Source of the DNA: Lutibacter sp.
Lineage (GTDB): Bacteria > Bacteroidota > Bacteroidia > Flavobacteriales > Flavobacteriaceae
Direction of reading: 5' to 3'
NCBI GenBank assembly: GCA_021647265.1
Contig: JAKIVA010000002.1
Location: forward strand, 36,106 to 100,105
Length of the DNA stretch: 64,000 nt
The position numbers and the translations under genes are program-made. Shown piece after piece: positions 43,635 to 53,127 of this stretch. Within the stretch, counting starts at the first letter, position 1, and the number at the start of each line of letters is the position of its first letter. Below the pieces are notes generated by a model. That model ran no database searches. It saw only the letters and a list, made by a program, of their open reading frames with translations, and was not told the origin of the DNA.

Positions 43635-46070
43635 ATGAAAAAAATATTTCTTACACTAATTTTGCTATTTTCAATACTTTCAAATGCTCAAGAAAAAGAA
43701 TACAGAGGCGAAAGAGAAAAAATTAATGATTTAATACATACGAAGCTAAAAGTTGACTTTAATTTTGAAAAAAGTCAAATGAATGGAGAGGCCTGGGTTA
43801 CTTTAAAACCTCATTTTTATCCAACAAATAAATTGGTGTTAGACGCAAAGTCTTTTAAAATTTATGAGGTTAAAATAAATAACCGCAATGTACCATATAA
43901 TTACTCAGATGATGAATTGACAATTGAATTGGATAAAACATATAAAAAAGAGGAAAATTATACCGTTTATATTAAGTATACTGCAAAGCCTGAAGAAGTA
44001 AGACAAAAGGGCAGTAATACTATTAAAGAAGCTAAAGGATTGTATTTTATCGATCCAAAAGATGAAGATCCTGATAAACCAACTCAAATTTGGACGCAAG
44101 GAGAAACAGAGTCAAGCAGTTGTTGGTTTCCTACAATAGATTCTCCCAATCAAAAAAGTACAGAAGAGATTTATATGACGGTTCCAAGTAAATTTGTGAC
44201 ACTGTCAAATGGTGAATTAATAAGTCAAACCTCCCATGCTGACGGTACAAGAACTGATTATTGGAAAATGGATAAAAAACATGCTCCATACTTGTTTTTT
44301 ATGGGAGTAGGAGAATTCAGCATTGTAAAAGACACCTGGAATGGTATTGATGTAAATTATTATGTTGAAAAAGAATACGAATCTGTGGCTAAAGATATTT
44401 TTGGTAAAACCCCTGAAATGATGACCTTTTTTTCAACAATTACAGGAGTTCCTTACCAATGGAATAAGTACAGTCAAATAGTTGTTAGAGATTATGTGAG
44501 CGGTGCAATGGAAAATACAACTGCTGTTGTACACGGAGAAGCTGCACAACAAAAAAAGGGACAATTAATTGACAACAACGAATGGGAGGGAACCATTGCT
44601 CATGAATTATTTCATCATTGGTTTGGAGATTTAGTGACTGCTGAAAGTTGGTCAAATTTAACCGTAAACGAATCTTTTGCTACATACAGCGTTTATTTAT
44701 GGTATGAACACAAATATGGTAAAGACAAAGCAAATGCTCATATGTATGATGACGTACAAACGTATTTACAAAGTCAAAGTGAAGGTAAAAAGCTAGTTAG
44801 GTTCTATTATGAAAATAGAGAAGATATGTTTGACACTGTTAGCTATCATAAAGGAAATGCAATATTACACATGCTGCGGGATGTTTTGGGAGATGAAGCT
44901 TTTTTTGCAGGAATGAAAAACTACTTAATTGAGCATAAATTTGGAACTGCAGAAGCACAAGAACTACGTTTGTCTTTTGAGGAAGTAAGCGGGAAAGATT
45001 TAAATTGGTTTTTTAACCAATGGTATTATGGAGATGGGCATATAAGATTGAGTGTAACATACGACTATAATACCATAATTAATACCGTAACCGTTAATAT
45101 TAATCAACAAGGGAAAACATTTAAATTCCCTCTAAGTATTGATATTTATGAAGGTAATAGTAAAACCAGACATGATGTTTGGGTAGATAAAACCAGGAAT
45201 TCATTTACATTTCCTTTTAATAAACTTCCAAAGTTAATTAATGTTGATGCAAAACATGTGCTTTTAGCAGAAATAGATGATAAAAAAACATTAGAAAACT
45301 ATATATTTCAATTTAAAAATGCGTCACATTATTTAGACAGAAGGTATGCTTTGGAAGAAATTGCCAAGCAACAGGATAATAAGGAGGCTTTTAACACTTT
45401 AATTAAAGCCTTTAACGATCCTTATTATGAGATACGAATTTTAGCGTTGGAAAGAGTTGATTTATTTCAAAAATACTATAAGAAAGAAGCAATTGCAAAA
45501 ATTGAAAACTTAGCAAAATTTGATAAAAAAACACTGGTAAGAGCTGCAGCTATTGAAGTTTTAGGTAAATTAGTTGAAGCAAAGTACAAACCTCTTTTTG
45601 AAAAAGGGATGAATAGTGAGTCCTACGCTATATTAGGAAAATCATTGTTTTCTTTATACCAAATAGATAAAAAAGCTACATTAAATAAAATTAGTACCTT
45701 AAGTGAAGATACTAAAGAGCATTTGGCGGAGTCAATTACCAATATTTATATCAATGAGAAAGATAAAACAAAACTACCTTTTATAGCGAATCATGTTTTA
45801 AGTGGAATGTTCTTATCGAATAACAAAAGGATTCAACAGCTTTATTCTGAAGCCTTTAAATGGATTTCAGAAAGTGATAATAAAGAAGCGATAACAAACC
45901 TTACAGATGATTTTGTAAAATTAGGGAAACGGTATAAAAAGTTTAATTTTGATAAGATGGCTGTTAATATGCTTAATCAGTTAGTTTATACGCAGCAACA
46001 ATCAAGTAATAAAAATAAAGATGAATTAATACTAATTTTAAAAACAGGTATGGCTAAATTAATTGAATAA
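43635..46070 (+). CDS. M1-family zinc aminopeptidase with HEAT-like C-terminus
   Basis: An 811-residue exported peptidase (signal IFLTLILLFSILSNAQ). It has the exopeptidase motif GAMEN and the zinc site HELFHHWFGD (first His at residue 323) with the distal Glu in NESFATY. The last 250 residues form HEAT/ARM-like helical repeats (YEIRILALERVDLF and LVRAAAIEVLGKL). It trims N-terminal residues from peptides, probably at the periplasmic face. It is a single gene. Confidence 0.93.
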   Translation: MKKIFLTLILLFSILSNAQEKEYRGEREKINDLIHTKLKVDFNFEKSQMNGEAWVTLKPHFYPTNKLVLDAKSFKIYEVKINNRNVPYNYSDDELTIELDKTYKKEENYTVYIKYTAKPEEVRQKGSNTIKEAKGLYFIDPKDEDPDKPTQIWTQGETESSSCWFPTIDSPNQKSTEEIYMTVPSKFVTLSNGELISQTSHADGTRTDYWKMDKKHAPYLFFMGVGEFSIVKDTWNGIDVNYYVEKEYESVAKDIFGKTPEMMTFFSTITGVPYQWNKYSQIVVRDYVSGAMENTTAVVHGEAAQQKKGQLIDNNEWEGTIAHELFHHWFGDLVTAESWSNLTVNESFATYSVYLWYEHKYGKDKANAHMYDDVQTYLQSQSEGKKLVRFYYENREDMFDTVSYHKGNAILHMLRDVLGDEAFFAGMKNYLIEHKFGTAEAQELRLSFEEVSGKDLNWFFNQWYYGDGHIRLSVTYDYNTIINTVTVNINQQGKTFKFPLSIDIYEGNSKTRHDVWVDKTRNSFTFPFNKLPKLINVDAKHVLLAEIDDKKTLENYIFQFKNASHYLDRRYALEEIAKQQDNKEAFNTLIKAFNDPYYEIRILALERVDLFQKYYKKEAIAKIENLAKFDKKTLVRAAAIEVLGKLVEAKYKPLFEKGMNSESYAILGKSLFSLYQIDKKATLNKISTLSEDTKEHLAESITNIYINEKDKTKLPFIANHVLSGMFLSNNKRIQQLYSEAFKWISESDNKEAITNLTDDFVKLGKRYKKFNFDKMAVNMLNQLVYTQQQSSNKNKDELILILKTGMAKLIE

Positions 46071-46112
46071 ATTATTCATGCAGTACTTTTCTTGAGAGTT
46101 ATCAATAATCTT

Positions 46113-46502
46113 TTAAGAAAAATAACTTTTAAAAGTACCATTTTTATAAAAAATAACTATCCTGTCAATATCATCTTCTTTTTTATGAACAGTGGTATTC
46201 TCTGTGCTTATTTTTTTTGTTTGCGTTACGCCACTATCTAAAGAGAGTGGGGGATATTCGTTTTTATTTATTGTTTGTTTCGGGAATTTTCCAACACCAT
46301 TTAACAACCAGTATAGTTCTACTTCGGGAAATGTTTTTAAAATTTTCAACACAAACTCTAAACTAGGTTTGTTTCTTCCAGATAAGATATGTGAAATACT
46401 CGATCGTTGTATTTCCATTTTTTCTGCAAGAAGAGATGCTGATATTTCGTAATAATCTATAATTATTTTAAGTCGTTTCGCAAATTCTTCGACGTTTACC
46501 AT
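46113..46502 (-). CDS. XRE-family helix-turn-helix regulator
   Basis: A 129-residue protein with an N-terminal HTH_3 domain (AERLKIIIDYYEISASLLAEKM region, recognition helix QRSSISHILSGRNKPSLEF) and a polar C-terminal region ending IVIFYKNGTFKSYF. This kind of small XRE protein is very common in the family. It is divergent from the M14 peptidase gene, and several ACA-NN-TGT palindromes are between them that could be its operators. Confidence 0.85.
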   Translation of the reverse strand: MVNVEEFAKRLKIIIDYYEISASLLAEKMEIQRSSISHILSGRNKPSLEFVLKILKTFPEVELYWLLNGVGKFPKQTINKNEYPPLSLDSGVTQTKKISTENTTVHKKEDDIDRIVIFYKNGTFKSYFS

Positions 46503-46519
46503 TGTAAATAAAATTAATA

Positions 46520-46788
46520 TTACAAATGTAACATATCTTTAAGTAATACGCAAAAAATAGATTTACATAAAGGCTTTACTCTACCTGTAATTTAAATTAT
46601 CTCTTTACGTGGCAATACATAACTAACTTAATTACAACTAAGTATTGTTATATCATAGAATTTAACTATACTTCGTTTTCTAAATTACTTGTGTAATTTT
46701 ATAGAGCGTACATAGCGTTGACAATTGTTAATTATTACGTATTCAAATCTGTATACAATTGTAAACATTTGATTATTTACATTTGTAA
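46520..46788. promoter_or_regulatory. Cluster of ACA-NN-TGT palindromes between divergent genes
   Basis: TTACAAATGTAA (46520-46531, just upstream of the XRE gene), ATACAATTGTAA (46753-46764), TTACATTTGTAA (46777-46788) and the related TGACAATTGTTA (about 46719-46730). They are dyads of the same form. The one at 46777 overlaps the -7 box TACATTTG of the M14 gene. This makes them candidate operators of the XRE regulator. Confidence 0.45.
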
Positions 46789-46789
46789 C

Positions 46790-47902
46790 ATGAATTTTAT
46801 AAGTTTAGAAAAATTAGCGTGTTGGTATTCCTCAAGCTTTGAAAAAAAATTAACAGGAAGAAGAATTTTGTTTGAAGATATCTATCCGTTAATATTGAGT
46901 TTATCCTCAAAATTTAAAAAAGAAATTTTAGGATATTCTGAAAATAATATACCTATATATAAAATAACCATAGGTACAGGAGATACAAAAATACTTACTT
47001 GGTCTCAAATGCATGGAAATGAAAGTACTGGAACAAAAGCATTGTTTGATTTGTTTAATTTTTTTGAAGATGACTCTGTTGAAATAAATAAGATAACAGC
47101 ATTAATTTTAGCAAATTGCACCCTTGAATTTATAGTTTTGTTAAATCCAGATGGCGCTATTAAATTTACTCGAGAAAATGCCAATGAAATAGATTTAAAT
47201 CGTGATGCAGTTGATCAAAAGGCTGTAGAAAGCAAACTATTAAGAAAAACATTAGAAAATTCGAATCCTAAATTTTGTTTTAATTTACATGACCAACGTT
47301 CTATTTTTAATGTAAGAGGGACTCAAAACCCAGCTACCATTTCTTTCTTAGCTCCTTCAGAAGATATCCAAAGAACATTAACAACTGGTAGAAAGCAAAC
47401 AATGAGCGTTATTGTGGCTATGAATAACTTCCTTCAGCAAATAATTCCAAATCAAATAGGTAGATATACTGATGAATTTTACCCAACAGCTACTGGAGAT
47501 AATTTTCAAAAGTTAGGGCACAACACTATATTAATTGAAGCTGGTCATTTTAAAAATGATTACGAAAGGGATATCACTAGAAAATTCAATTTTTACGCAC
47601 TGTTAAAAGGGCTATTTTATATTGCAACAGCTGCAAATTACACCAATTACAAGCCGTATTTCAATATTCCAAATAATGATGAGAAGTTTTTTGATATCAT
47701 CTATAAAAATGTTAAAGTAAAAGAGAGTAATATAGAACAAACTAAAGATATTGGTATTCAATACAAATTTAGAGTTGTAAATAACCAGTTACTACGGTAT
47801 AAACATATTGAAAAAATAGGAAATTTGACAAATTATCATACGTATAACCTCATAAATGATGAAAATTTAAGTATTGAGGATTTAAAATTGTCAAATTCGT
47901 AA
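46790..47902 (+). CDS. M14-family zinc carboxypeptidase
   Basis: A 370-residue protein with the M14 zinc site in WSQMHGNESTG (HxxE), the third His in FNLHDQRSIF, and the catalytic Glu in ILIEAGHFKND. There is no signal peptide, so it is a cytoplasmic form. The start is the ATG at 46790; a longer frame from a TTG at 46718 crosses the promoter palindromes and is unlikely. The -7 box ends only 5 bp before the ATG, so the mRNA may be nearly leaderless. The substrate is unknown. Confidence 0.82.
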   Translation: MNFISLEKLACWYSSSFEKKLTGRRILFEDIYPLILSLSSKFKKEILGYSENNIPIYKITIGTGDTKILTWSQMHGNESTGTKALFDLFNFFEDDSVEINKITALILANCTLEFIVLLNPDGAIKFTRENANEIDLNRDAVDQKAVESKLLRKTLENSNPKFCFNLHDQRSIFNVRGTQNPATISFLAPSEDIQRTLTTGRKQTMSVIVAMNNFLQQIIPNQIGRYTDEFYPTATGDNFQKLGHNTILIEAGHFKNDYERDITRKFNFYALLKGLFYIATAANYTNYKPYFNIPNNDEKFFDIIYKNVKVKESNIEQTKDIGIQYKFRVVNNQLLRYKHIEKIGNLTNYHTYNLINDENLSIEDLKLSNS

Positions 47903-47932
47903 ATAATTTAACTGTTTATCGTTTTTTTTTAA

Positions 47933-47940
47933 TAAATTTG
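47933..47940 (+). promoter_or_regulatory. Promoter -7 box (TAAATTTG) of the Lrp-type gene
   Basis: TAAATTTG fits TAnnTTTG and is 37 bp before the ATG at 47977. Confidence 0.45.
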
Positions 47941-47976
47941 CTGAATAAATATAATATTTTTTAACATAAACAGATT

Positions 47977-48456
47977 ATGAAGAAATTTGTTCTAGATGAA
48001 ATAGATCATCAAATTTTAGATATTTTAATTGAAAATGCCAGAACTCCTTTTACTGATATTGCTAAAAAATTAGTTGTATCTGCTGGAACCATCCACGTTA
48101 GGGTGAAAAAAATGGAAGATGAGGGAATTATCAAAGGTTCAACACTAACATTAAATTATGAAAAAATGGGCTATTCATTTATTTCACATGTTGGTATTTA
48201 TTTAGATAGAACTTCAAAAACAAAACAAGTTATTAGAGACTTAAAGAAGATACCAAATGTAACAATAGCATATATTACTGCTGGTAAATACAATATTTTT
48301 TGTAAAATAAGAGCTAGAGACACAACTCATGCTAAAGAAATAATTTTTGAAATGGACGATATAGATGGCGTTTCAAGAACTGAAACTATGATTTCTTTAG
48401 AAGAAAGTATCAACGATAAAAAACGTTTGATGCATTCTATATTTGGGGAGTTGTAA
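47977..48456 (+). CDS. Lrp/AsnC-family transcriptional regulator
   Basis: A 159-residue regulator with an N-terminal HTH (IDHQILDILIENARTPFTDIA, VSAGTIHVRVKKMEDEGII) and a C-terminal RAM ligand-binding domain (YSFISHVGIYLDRTS, and GVSRTETMISL). Members sense amino acids and act as octamers. Its neighbour is the branched-chain-like 2-oxoacid dehydrogenase gene, which could be a target. It is monocistronic, followed by a terminator. Confidence 0.93.
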   Translation: MKKFVLDEIDHQILDILIENARTPFTDIAKKLVVSAGTIHVRVKKMEDEGIIKGSTLTLNYEKMGYSFISHVGIYLDRTSKTKQVIRDLKKIPNVTIAYITAGKYNIFCKIRARDTTHAKEIIFEMDDIDGVSRTETMISLEESINDKKRLMHSIFGEL

Positions 48457-48480
48457 TATTTATAAAATTAACTTTAAGGT

Positions 48481-48514
48481 ATACCTTATCATTTTTTTTG
48501 ATAAGGTATATTTT
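48481..48514 (+). terminator. Terminator after the Lrp-type gene
   Basis: ATACCTTATC-ATTTTTTTT-GATAAGGTAT is a perfect stem followed by a T-rich tract. Confidence 0.8.
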
Positions 48515-48556
48515 GTTTTAGAACAATAGTGTACATTTAAATTTATTTTATATTTA

Positions 48557-50560
48557 ATGAGAACAGATAATACTATTCCAAATTCAATTATTTTCAATCG
48601 TAGCCATTTTACTGATATTGAGTTGTTAGAACTCTATAAAGCACTCATAAAACCACGTTTAATTGAGGAGAAAATGCTCATATTATTACGTCAAGGTAAA
48701 ATTTCAAAATGGTTTTCAGGAATTGGACAAGAAGCAATATCCGTTGGAGTTACAACAGCCCTGAAAGATGATGATTATGTACTGCCTATGCATCGAAATT
48801 TAGGAGTGCTAACATCTAGAAAGGTTCCGCTATATAAGCTTTTTTCACAATGGCAGGGTAAAAAAAGTGGTTTTACTAAAGGGAGAGACAGATCGTTTCA
48901 CTTTGGTGTAAAAGAGCATAAGATAATTGGAATGATTTCTCATTTAGGGCCACAGTTGGGCGTTGCAAATGGCATTGCTTTAGCAAATATGCTTAAAAAA
49001 AATACCGGTATTGCTGTCGTTTTTTCAGGAGATGGAGGTACAAGTGAAGGCGATTTCCATGAAGCATTAAATGTAGCTGCCGTGTGGGATTTACCAGTAC
49101 TGTTTTGTGTTGAAAATAATGGGTATGGCCTTTCAACGCCTTCAAGCCAGCAATTTAAATGCGAAAATATAGCAGATAAAGGTATTGGGTACGGAATGGA
49201 AAGTCATATTATTGACGGAAATAATATTTTAGAAGTTTATGCTAAAGTAAATAAAATTGCTGAAGATGTTAGAAAAAATCCAAGACCTGTACTTTTAGAG
49301 TTTAAAACATTTAGAATGCGTGGTCACGAAGAGGCTAGTGGTACAAAATATGTTCCGAAAGAATTGTTAAATGAATGGTCATTAAAAGATCCTGTAGAAA
49401 ATTTCACTGCTTTTTTACAAAAAGAAAAGATTTTAACGTTAGAAAATGAACTTCAAATTAAAAATGAATTCACAAAAGAAATTAATGAACATTTAAAAAT
49501 GGCTTTTAATGAAGAAGAAACTTCATCAACAATTGAAAAAGAATTAGCCGATGTTTATAAGAAAACCATTTATACAGAAACAAAACCACAAGTAAAAACT
49601 ACAAATATTCGTTTTATTGATGCTATATCACAAGGACTAAAACAAAGTATGGAGCGTTTTGGGGATATGGTAATAATGGGACAGGATATTGCTGAATATG
49701 GAGGTGTATTCAAAATTACGGAAGGGTTTTTAGAAAAATTCGGTGCTGATAGAGTTAGAAATACACCCATTTGTGAATCAGGTATCATAGAGGTTGCTTA
49801 CGGACTTTCAATTTGCGGTCTTAAATCTGTTGTTGAATTGCAATTTTCTGATTTTGTAACTTCAGGATTCAATCCTATCATTAATTTATTAGCTAAATCT
49901 TATTATCGTTGGAATCAAAATTCTGATATTGTTTTGCGGATGCCTTGTGGTGCTGGTGTTGGTGCAGGCCCTTTCCATAGTCAAACAAATGAAGCTTGGT
50001 TTACCAAAACTCCAGGATTAAAGGTTGTTTACCCTGCATTTCCTTACGATGCCAAAGGGTTATTAGCAACCTCAATAGAAGATGAAAATCCTGTACTGTT
50101 TTTTGAACATAAAGCGTTATACAGGTCTGTTTATCAAGAAGTTCCAGATAGTTATTATACTATTCCTTTTGGAGAAGCTGCTGTTTTAAACGAAGGAAAC
50201 GATATTAGTATAATAACCTATGGAGCAGGAGTTCATTGGGCTTTAAACGAAGTTGAAAAACATCAAATTTCAGCAGATATTATAGACCTTAGAACATTAC
50301 AACCACTTGATACCGAAACTATTTATAATTCAGTAAAGAAAACAGGTAGAGCTTTAATTTTACAAGAAGACACCATTTTTGGAGGAATAGCTTCAGATAT
50401 ATCGGCTTTAATTACAGAAAATTGCTTTAAATATTTAGATGCTCCAATTAAACGTGTGGGTAGTTTAGAAACTCCAATACCATTTGCTAAAAACTTAGAA
50501 GATATGTTTTTACCAAAAAATCGTTTGTATGCTGAAATAATAGAATTGTTAAATTATTAG
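48557..50560 (+). CDS. 2-oxoacid dehydrogenase E1, alpha and beta fused
   Basis: A 667-residue protein. Residues about 1-330 are the E1 alpha part with the thiamine diphosphate motif GDGGTSEGDFHEALNVAAVW…ENNGYG. Residues about 345-667 are the E1 beta part (MGQDIAEYGGVFKITEGF, FEHKALYR, VPDSYYTIPFGEAAV, and DLRTLQPLDTETIY). This is the single-chain form found in Bacteroidota, which decarboxylates branched-chain or other 2-oxoacids and loads the lipoyl E2. No E2 gene is next to it. Confidence 0.93.
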   Translation: MRTDNTIPNSIIFNRSHFTDIELLELYKALIKPRLIEEKMLILLRQGKISKWFSGIGQEAISVGVTTALKDDDYVLPMHRNLGVLTSRKVPLYKLFSQWQGKKSGFTKGRDRSFHFGVKEHKIIGMISHLGPQLGVANGIALANMLKKNTGIAVVFSGDGGTSEGDFHEALNVAAVWDLPVLFCVENNGYGLSTPSSQQFKCENIADKGIGYGMESHIIDGNNILEVYAKVNKIAEDVRKNPRPVLLEFKTFRMRGHEEASGTKYVPKELLNEWSLKDPVENFTAFLQKEKILTLENELQIKNEFTKEINEHLKMAFNEEETSSTIEKELADVYKKTIYTETKPQVKTTNIRFIDAISQGLKQSMERFGDMVIMGQDIAEYGGVFKITEGFLEKFGADRVRNTPICESGIIEVAYGLSICGLKSVVELQFSDFVTSGFNPIINLLAKSYYRWNQNSDIVLRMPCGAGVGAGPFHSQTNEAWFTKTPGLKVVYPAFPYDAKGLLATSIEDENPVLFFEHKALYRSVYQEVPDSYYTIPFGEAAVLNEGNDISIITYGAGVHWALNEVEKHQISADIIDLRTLQPLDTETIYNSVKKTGRALILQEDTIFGGIASDISALITENCFKYLDAPIKRVGSLETPIPFAKNLEDMFLPKNRLYAEIIELLNY

Positions 50561-50717
50561 CAAAATATATTTTATATCTGACTTTTATCATTGATTCTTA
50601 TTCATTTAAGTAATAACTTTCATCTCAAGAGTTAATTTTAGTAAATATATTAGTTAAATCTACCATGTATTTATTCAGTTTTGACATGCATAAGTTCATG
50701 TATTAAAATTAATAGCC

Positions 50718-51779
50718 ATGAAAAAAAAGGTTCTATTGATTGAAGATGATAAAATTATTAGAAAAACTACATTCAGGATATTAGAACTCGCAAATTACAG
50801 GGTTAAAACAGCTGAAAATGGATTTTTAGGTATTCAACTGGCTAAATCTTTTTTCCCAGACATATTGATATGTGATATGAAAATGCCTGAATTGGATGGG
50901 TTTGGAGTTTTACAAATAGTATCTAAAATACCACATTTAACGTGTATTCCCTTTGTGTTTTTAACTGAGGAAAAAACTACTTATACCGATTTGCGTAAGG
51001 GAATGGAATTAGGTGCTGATGATTTTTTAAGGAAGCCTTTTGAAGAATCTGAACTGTTGAGAGTAATTGAAAGCAGATTAAAAAGAGTAGCAGTATTTAA
51101 AAAAAGTTCAGAAAACAGATTTAATATTAAAAATACTGAATTACACAAAAAACATGTTGAAAATATTAAAAATATAAATCATTTTCTAGAGCAAAAAAGA
51201 ATATATAATTATAAAAAAGAAGAAACAATTTATTGCAAAGGAAATTTAAGCAATCATGTTTTCTTAATTAAAAAAGGAGAAGTAAAAACCTATAAAATTA
51301 ATAATCAAGGAAAAGAATTTATCACTGGATTTTTTACAAAAAATCAATATTTTGGATATTCTTCATTTATAAAAGGTGTGGCTCATTTTGAAAATTCTAA
51401 AGCTATTACAGCTACAGAATTATATAAAATTACTAAAAACGAAATACTTGAAATCACAGAAGATAACCCATCTTTTGTTTATGAATTCATAGATTTAATA
51501 GCCAGTAATTTAATTGATATAAAAGAACAATTGATGCTTTTGGCTTATGGTAGTGTTCGAAAAAAAACAGCTATAACGTTACTGAAATTAGCAACTGATA
51601 AATTTTTAAATTCTGAAGATAAAATTACTATTTCTCGTAGTAATTTAGCTAAATCAATAGGGATTGCCAAAGAAACTTTGACCCGAACTTTACATGATTT
51701 TAAAATAGAAAAACTAATTGAAATATACCCAAAAAGCATTCAACTTATCAATAAAAAAAAGCTCCTTAAAATAGAGTAA
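50718..51779 (+). CDS. Response regulator fused to CRP/FNR cyclic-nucleotide and HTH domains
   Basis: A 353-residue two-module regulator: a receiver domain (residues 1-120; Asp10/Asp11, phospho-acceptor Asp53 in ICDMKMPELDGFG, Lys106 in FLRKPFEE), a cNMP-binding-like domain (about 155-260; IYCKGNLSNHVFLIKKGEVK) and a CRP-type HTH (about 280-350; SRSNLAKSIGIAKETLTRTL). The cNMP pocket lacks a clear cAMP-binding Arg-Ser pair. It is next to the Hsp20 and a helical protein gene and may regulate them. No sensor kinase is adjacent. Confidence 0.9.
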   Translation: MKKKVLLIEDDKIIRKTTFRILELANYRVKTAENGFLGIQLAKSFFPDILICDMKMPELDGFGVLQIVSKIPHLTCIPFVFLTEEKTTYTDLRKGMELGADDFLRKPFEESELLRVIESRLKRVAVFKKSSENRFNIKNTELHKKHVENIKNINHFLEQKRIYNYKKEETIYCKGNLSNHVFLIKKGEVKTYKINNQGKEFITGFFTKNQYFGYSSFIKGVAHFENSKAITATELYKITKNEILEITEDNPSFVYEFIDLIASNLIDIKEQLMLLAYGSVRKKTAITLLKLATDKFLNSEDKITISRSNLAKSIGIAKETLTRTLHDFKIEKLIEIYPKSIQLINKKKLLKIE

Positions 51780-51903
51780 ATCAACAATTGAATTGATGAT
51801 AATCATGCTATAAATTGATTAAGGTCATTGCTATTTTTACGTGTATATATTACCTTGTTATGCGTTAAAGAGGTAGTTTTAATTATTTAATATATAGTTT
51901 ATC

Positions 51904-52347
51904 ATGTCACTTATTAAATTTAACAGACGTTTTCCTTTGTTTGATCAAATGTTACCTGATATTTTGGATACAGACAGACTTTTAAACGAAGATTTGATTT
52001 TAAAAGATAATTGGGTACCAGCAATTAATGTTAAGGAAAACAACAGCGACTTTGAAATTGAAGTTGCAGCGCCTGGTTTTTCAAAAGAAGATTTTGAAGT
52101 AACCATTACCGATGATATTTTAACAATTTCAGCGGAAAACAAAAATAGTGTAGAAGATAAAGAAGAAGGTTACTCTCGTCAGGAGTTTTACTTTAATTCT
52201 TTTAAAAGGTCTTTTACATTGCCAAAAAGTATAGATTTTAATAAGAAGATTAAGGCTAAATATGACAATGGTGTTCTAAGGATTCATTTAGAGAAATTGG
52301 AGATTTTAAAAAATGAAGAACACAAAAAAGTGATAGAAATAAGCTAA
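51904..52347 (+). CDS. Small heat-shock protein Hsp20 (second copy)
   Basis: A 147-residue alpha-crystallin protein (PAINVKENNSDFEIEVAAPG…AKYDNGVLRIHLEK) with the conserved core, ending VIEIS. It resembles the first copy at 11264 but with a different N-terminus. Upstream (51781-51903) lies TGATGATAATCAT, a possible site for the neighbouring CRP-type regulator. Confidence 0.92.
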   Translation: MSLIKFNRRFPLFDQMLPDILDTDRLLNEDLILKDNWVPAINVKENNSDFEIEVAAPGFSKEDFEVTITDDILTISAENKNSVEDKEEGYSRQEFYFNSFKRSFTLPKSIDFNKKIKAKYDNGVLRIHLEKLEILKNEEHKKVIEIS

Positions 52348-52357
52348 TCTTCTTTCT

Positions 52358-52392
52358 GAATCCGAGAGATATGTAATTATTTCTCGGATTCT
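52358..52392 (+). terminator. Terminator after the second hsp20
   Basis: GAATCCGAGA…TTCTCGGATTC forms a stem between the hsp20 stop and the next start. It may attenuate read-through into the downstream gene, which starts 22 bp later. Confidence 0.6.
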
Positions 52393-52413
52393 TAATCAAT
52401 TTAAACAACTAAA

Positions 52414-52863
52414 ATGAAACGAGTAATTCCAAAACAACAAAAAGTAGTTGCATTTAAACACAGTGTAGATTATTTACACAGCAAATCTAAACAATGGATT
52501 TCTGAAATTAAATTTATTAAAGTTGAACAAAATTTCCTCAAAGAATTACTTGCAGAGCATATAATTGGTCTATGTGATTCTAATAATTTCACAAAGGCAA
52601 AATTATTTTTGAATGGTATTAATCATGAAATAAAGCTAGGGGATAAGCTAATTAATTCTATTAAAGAACACAATATTAATTTAGCATTATTGATTGAAAA
52701 TGTCTACTTAAAAAAAGAAGATGCAATTAGAGAGAATCATGAGCTTTTAAAATCAGAGGTGAAAAATTATATTGAGAATTTTAAATATATTAAAGAACAG
52801 GTATTCGAGATTATATTACTTATAATGAAAAAAGAAAAACAACAAAAATTGCTAGCAAAATAA
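52414..52863 (+). CDS. Hypothetical helical protein
   Basis: A 149-residue protein that looks all-helical (HSVDYLHSKSKQWISEIKFIKVEQNFLKELL, and EAIREN…LLKSEVKNYIENFKYIKEQVFEII). It has no signal peptide and no known domain. It follows hsp20 and the response regulator on the same strand, hinting at a stress-linked role. Function not recognised. Confidence 0.6.
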   Translation: MKRVIPKQQKVVAFKHSVDYLHSKSKQWISEIKFIKVEQNFLKELLAEHIIGLCDSNNFTKAKLFLNGINHEIKLGDKLINSIKEHNINLALLIENVYLKKEDAIRENHELLKSEVKNYIENFKYIKEQVFEIILLIMKKEKQQKLLAK

Positions 52864-53127
52864 GCATGTAAATTCAAATACTGTAATCGTTTTCAAATTT
52901 TGATTCTTTGAAATTTTGTAGAATAAATTAACCATTAAATATTCTATTAACACCTGTTAACGTGATAGTTTGTGAAATAGAATAGGACTTGTTTATTATT
53001 TAAACAGTTGAAATAGTGAGTTTTTTGATTTGGGGTAAAATTAACTCTATGTTTTAATGGTTGTTCGTATAAAATTTTGAAGTATGGAAATATGTAGAAT
53101 TAAATTTTGAAAACGATTTTTATTTTT

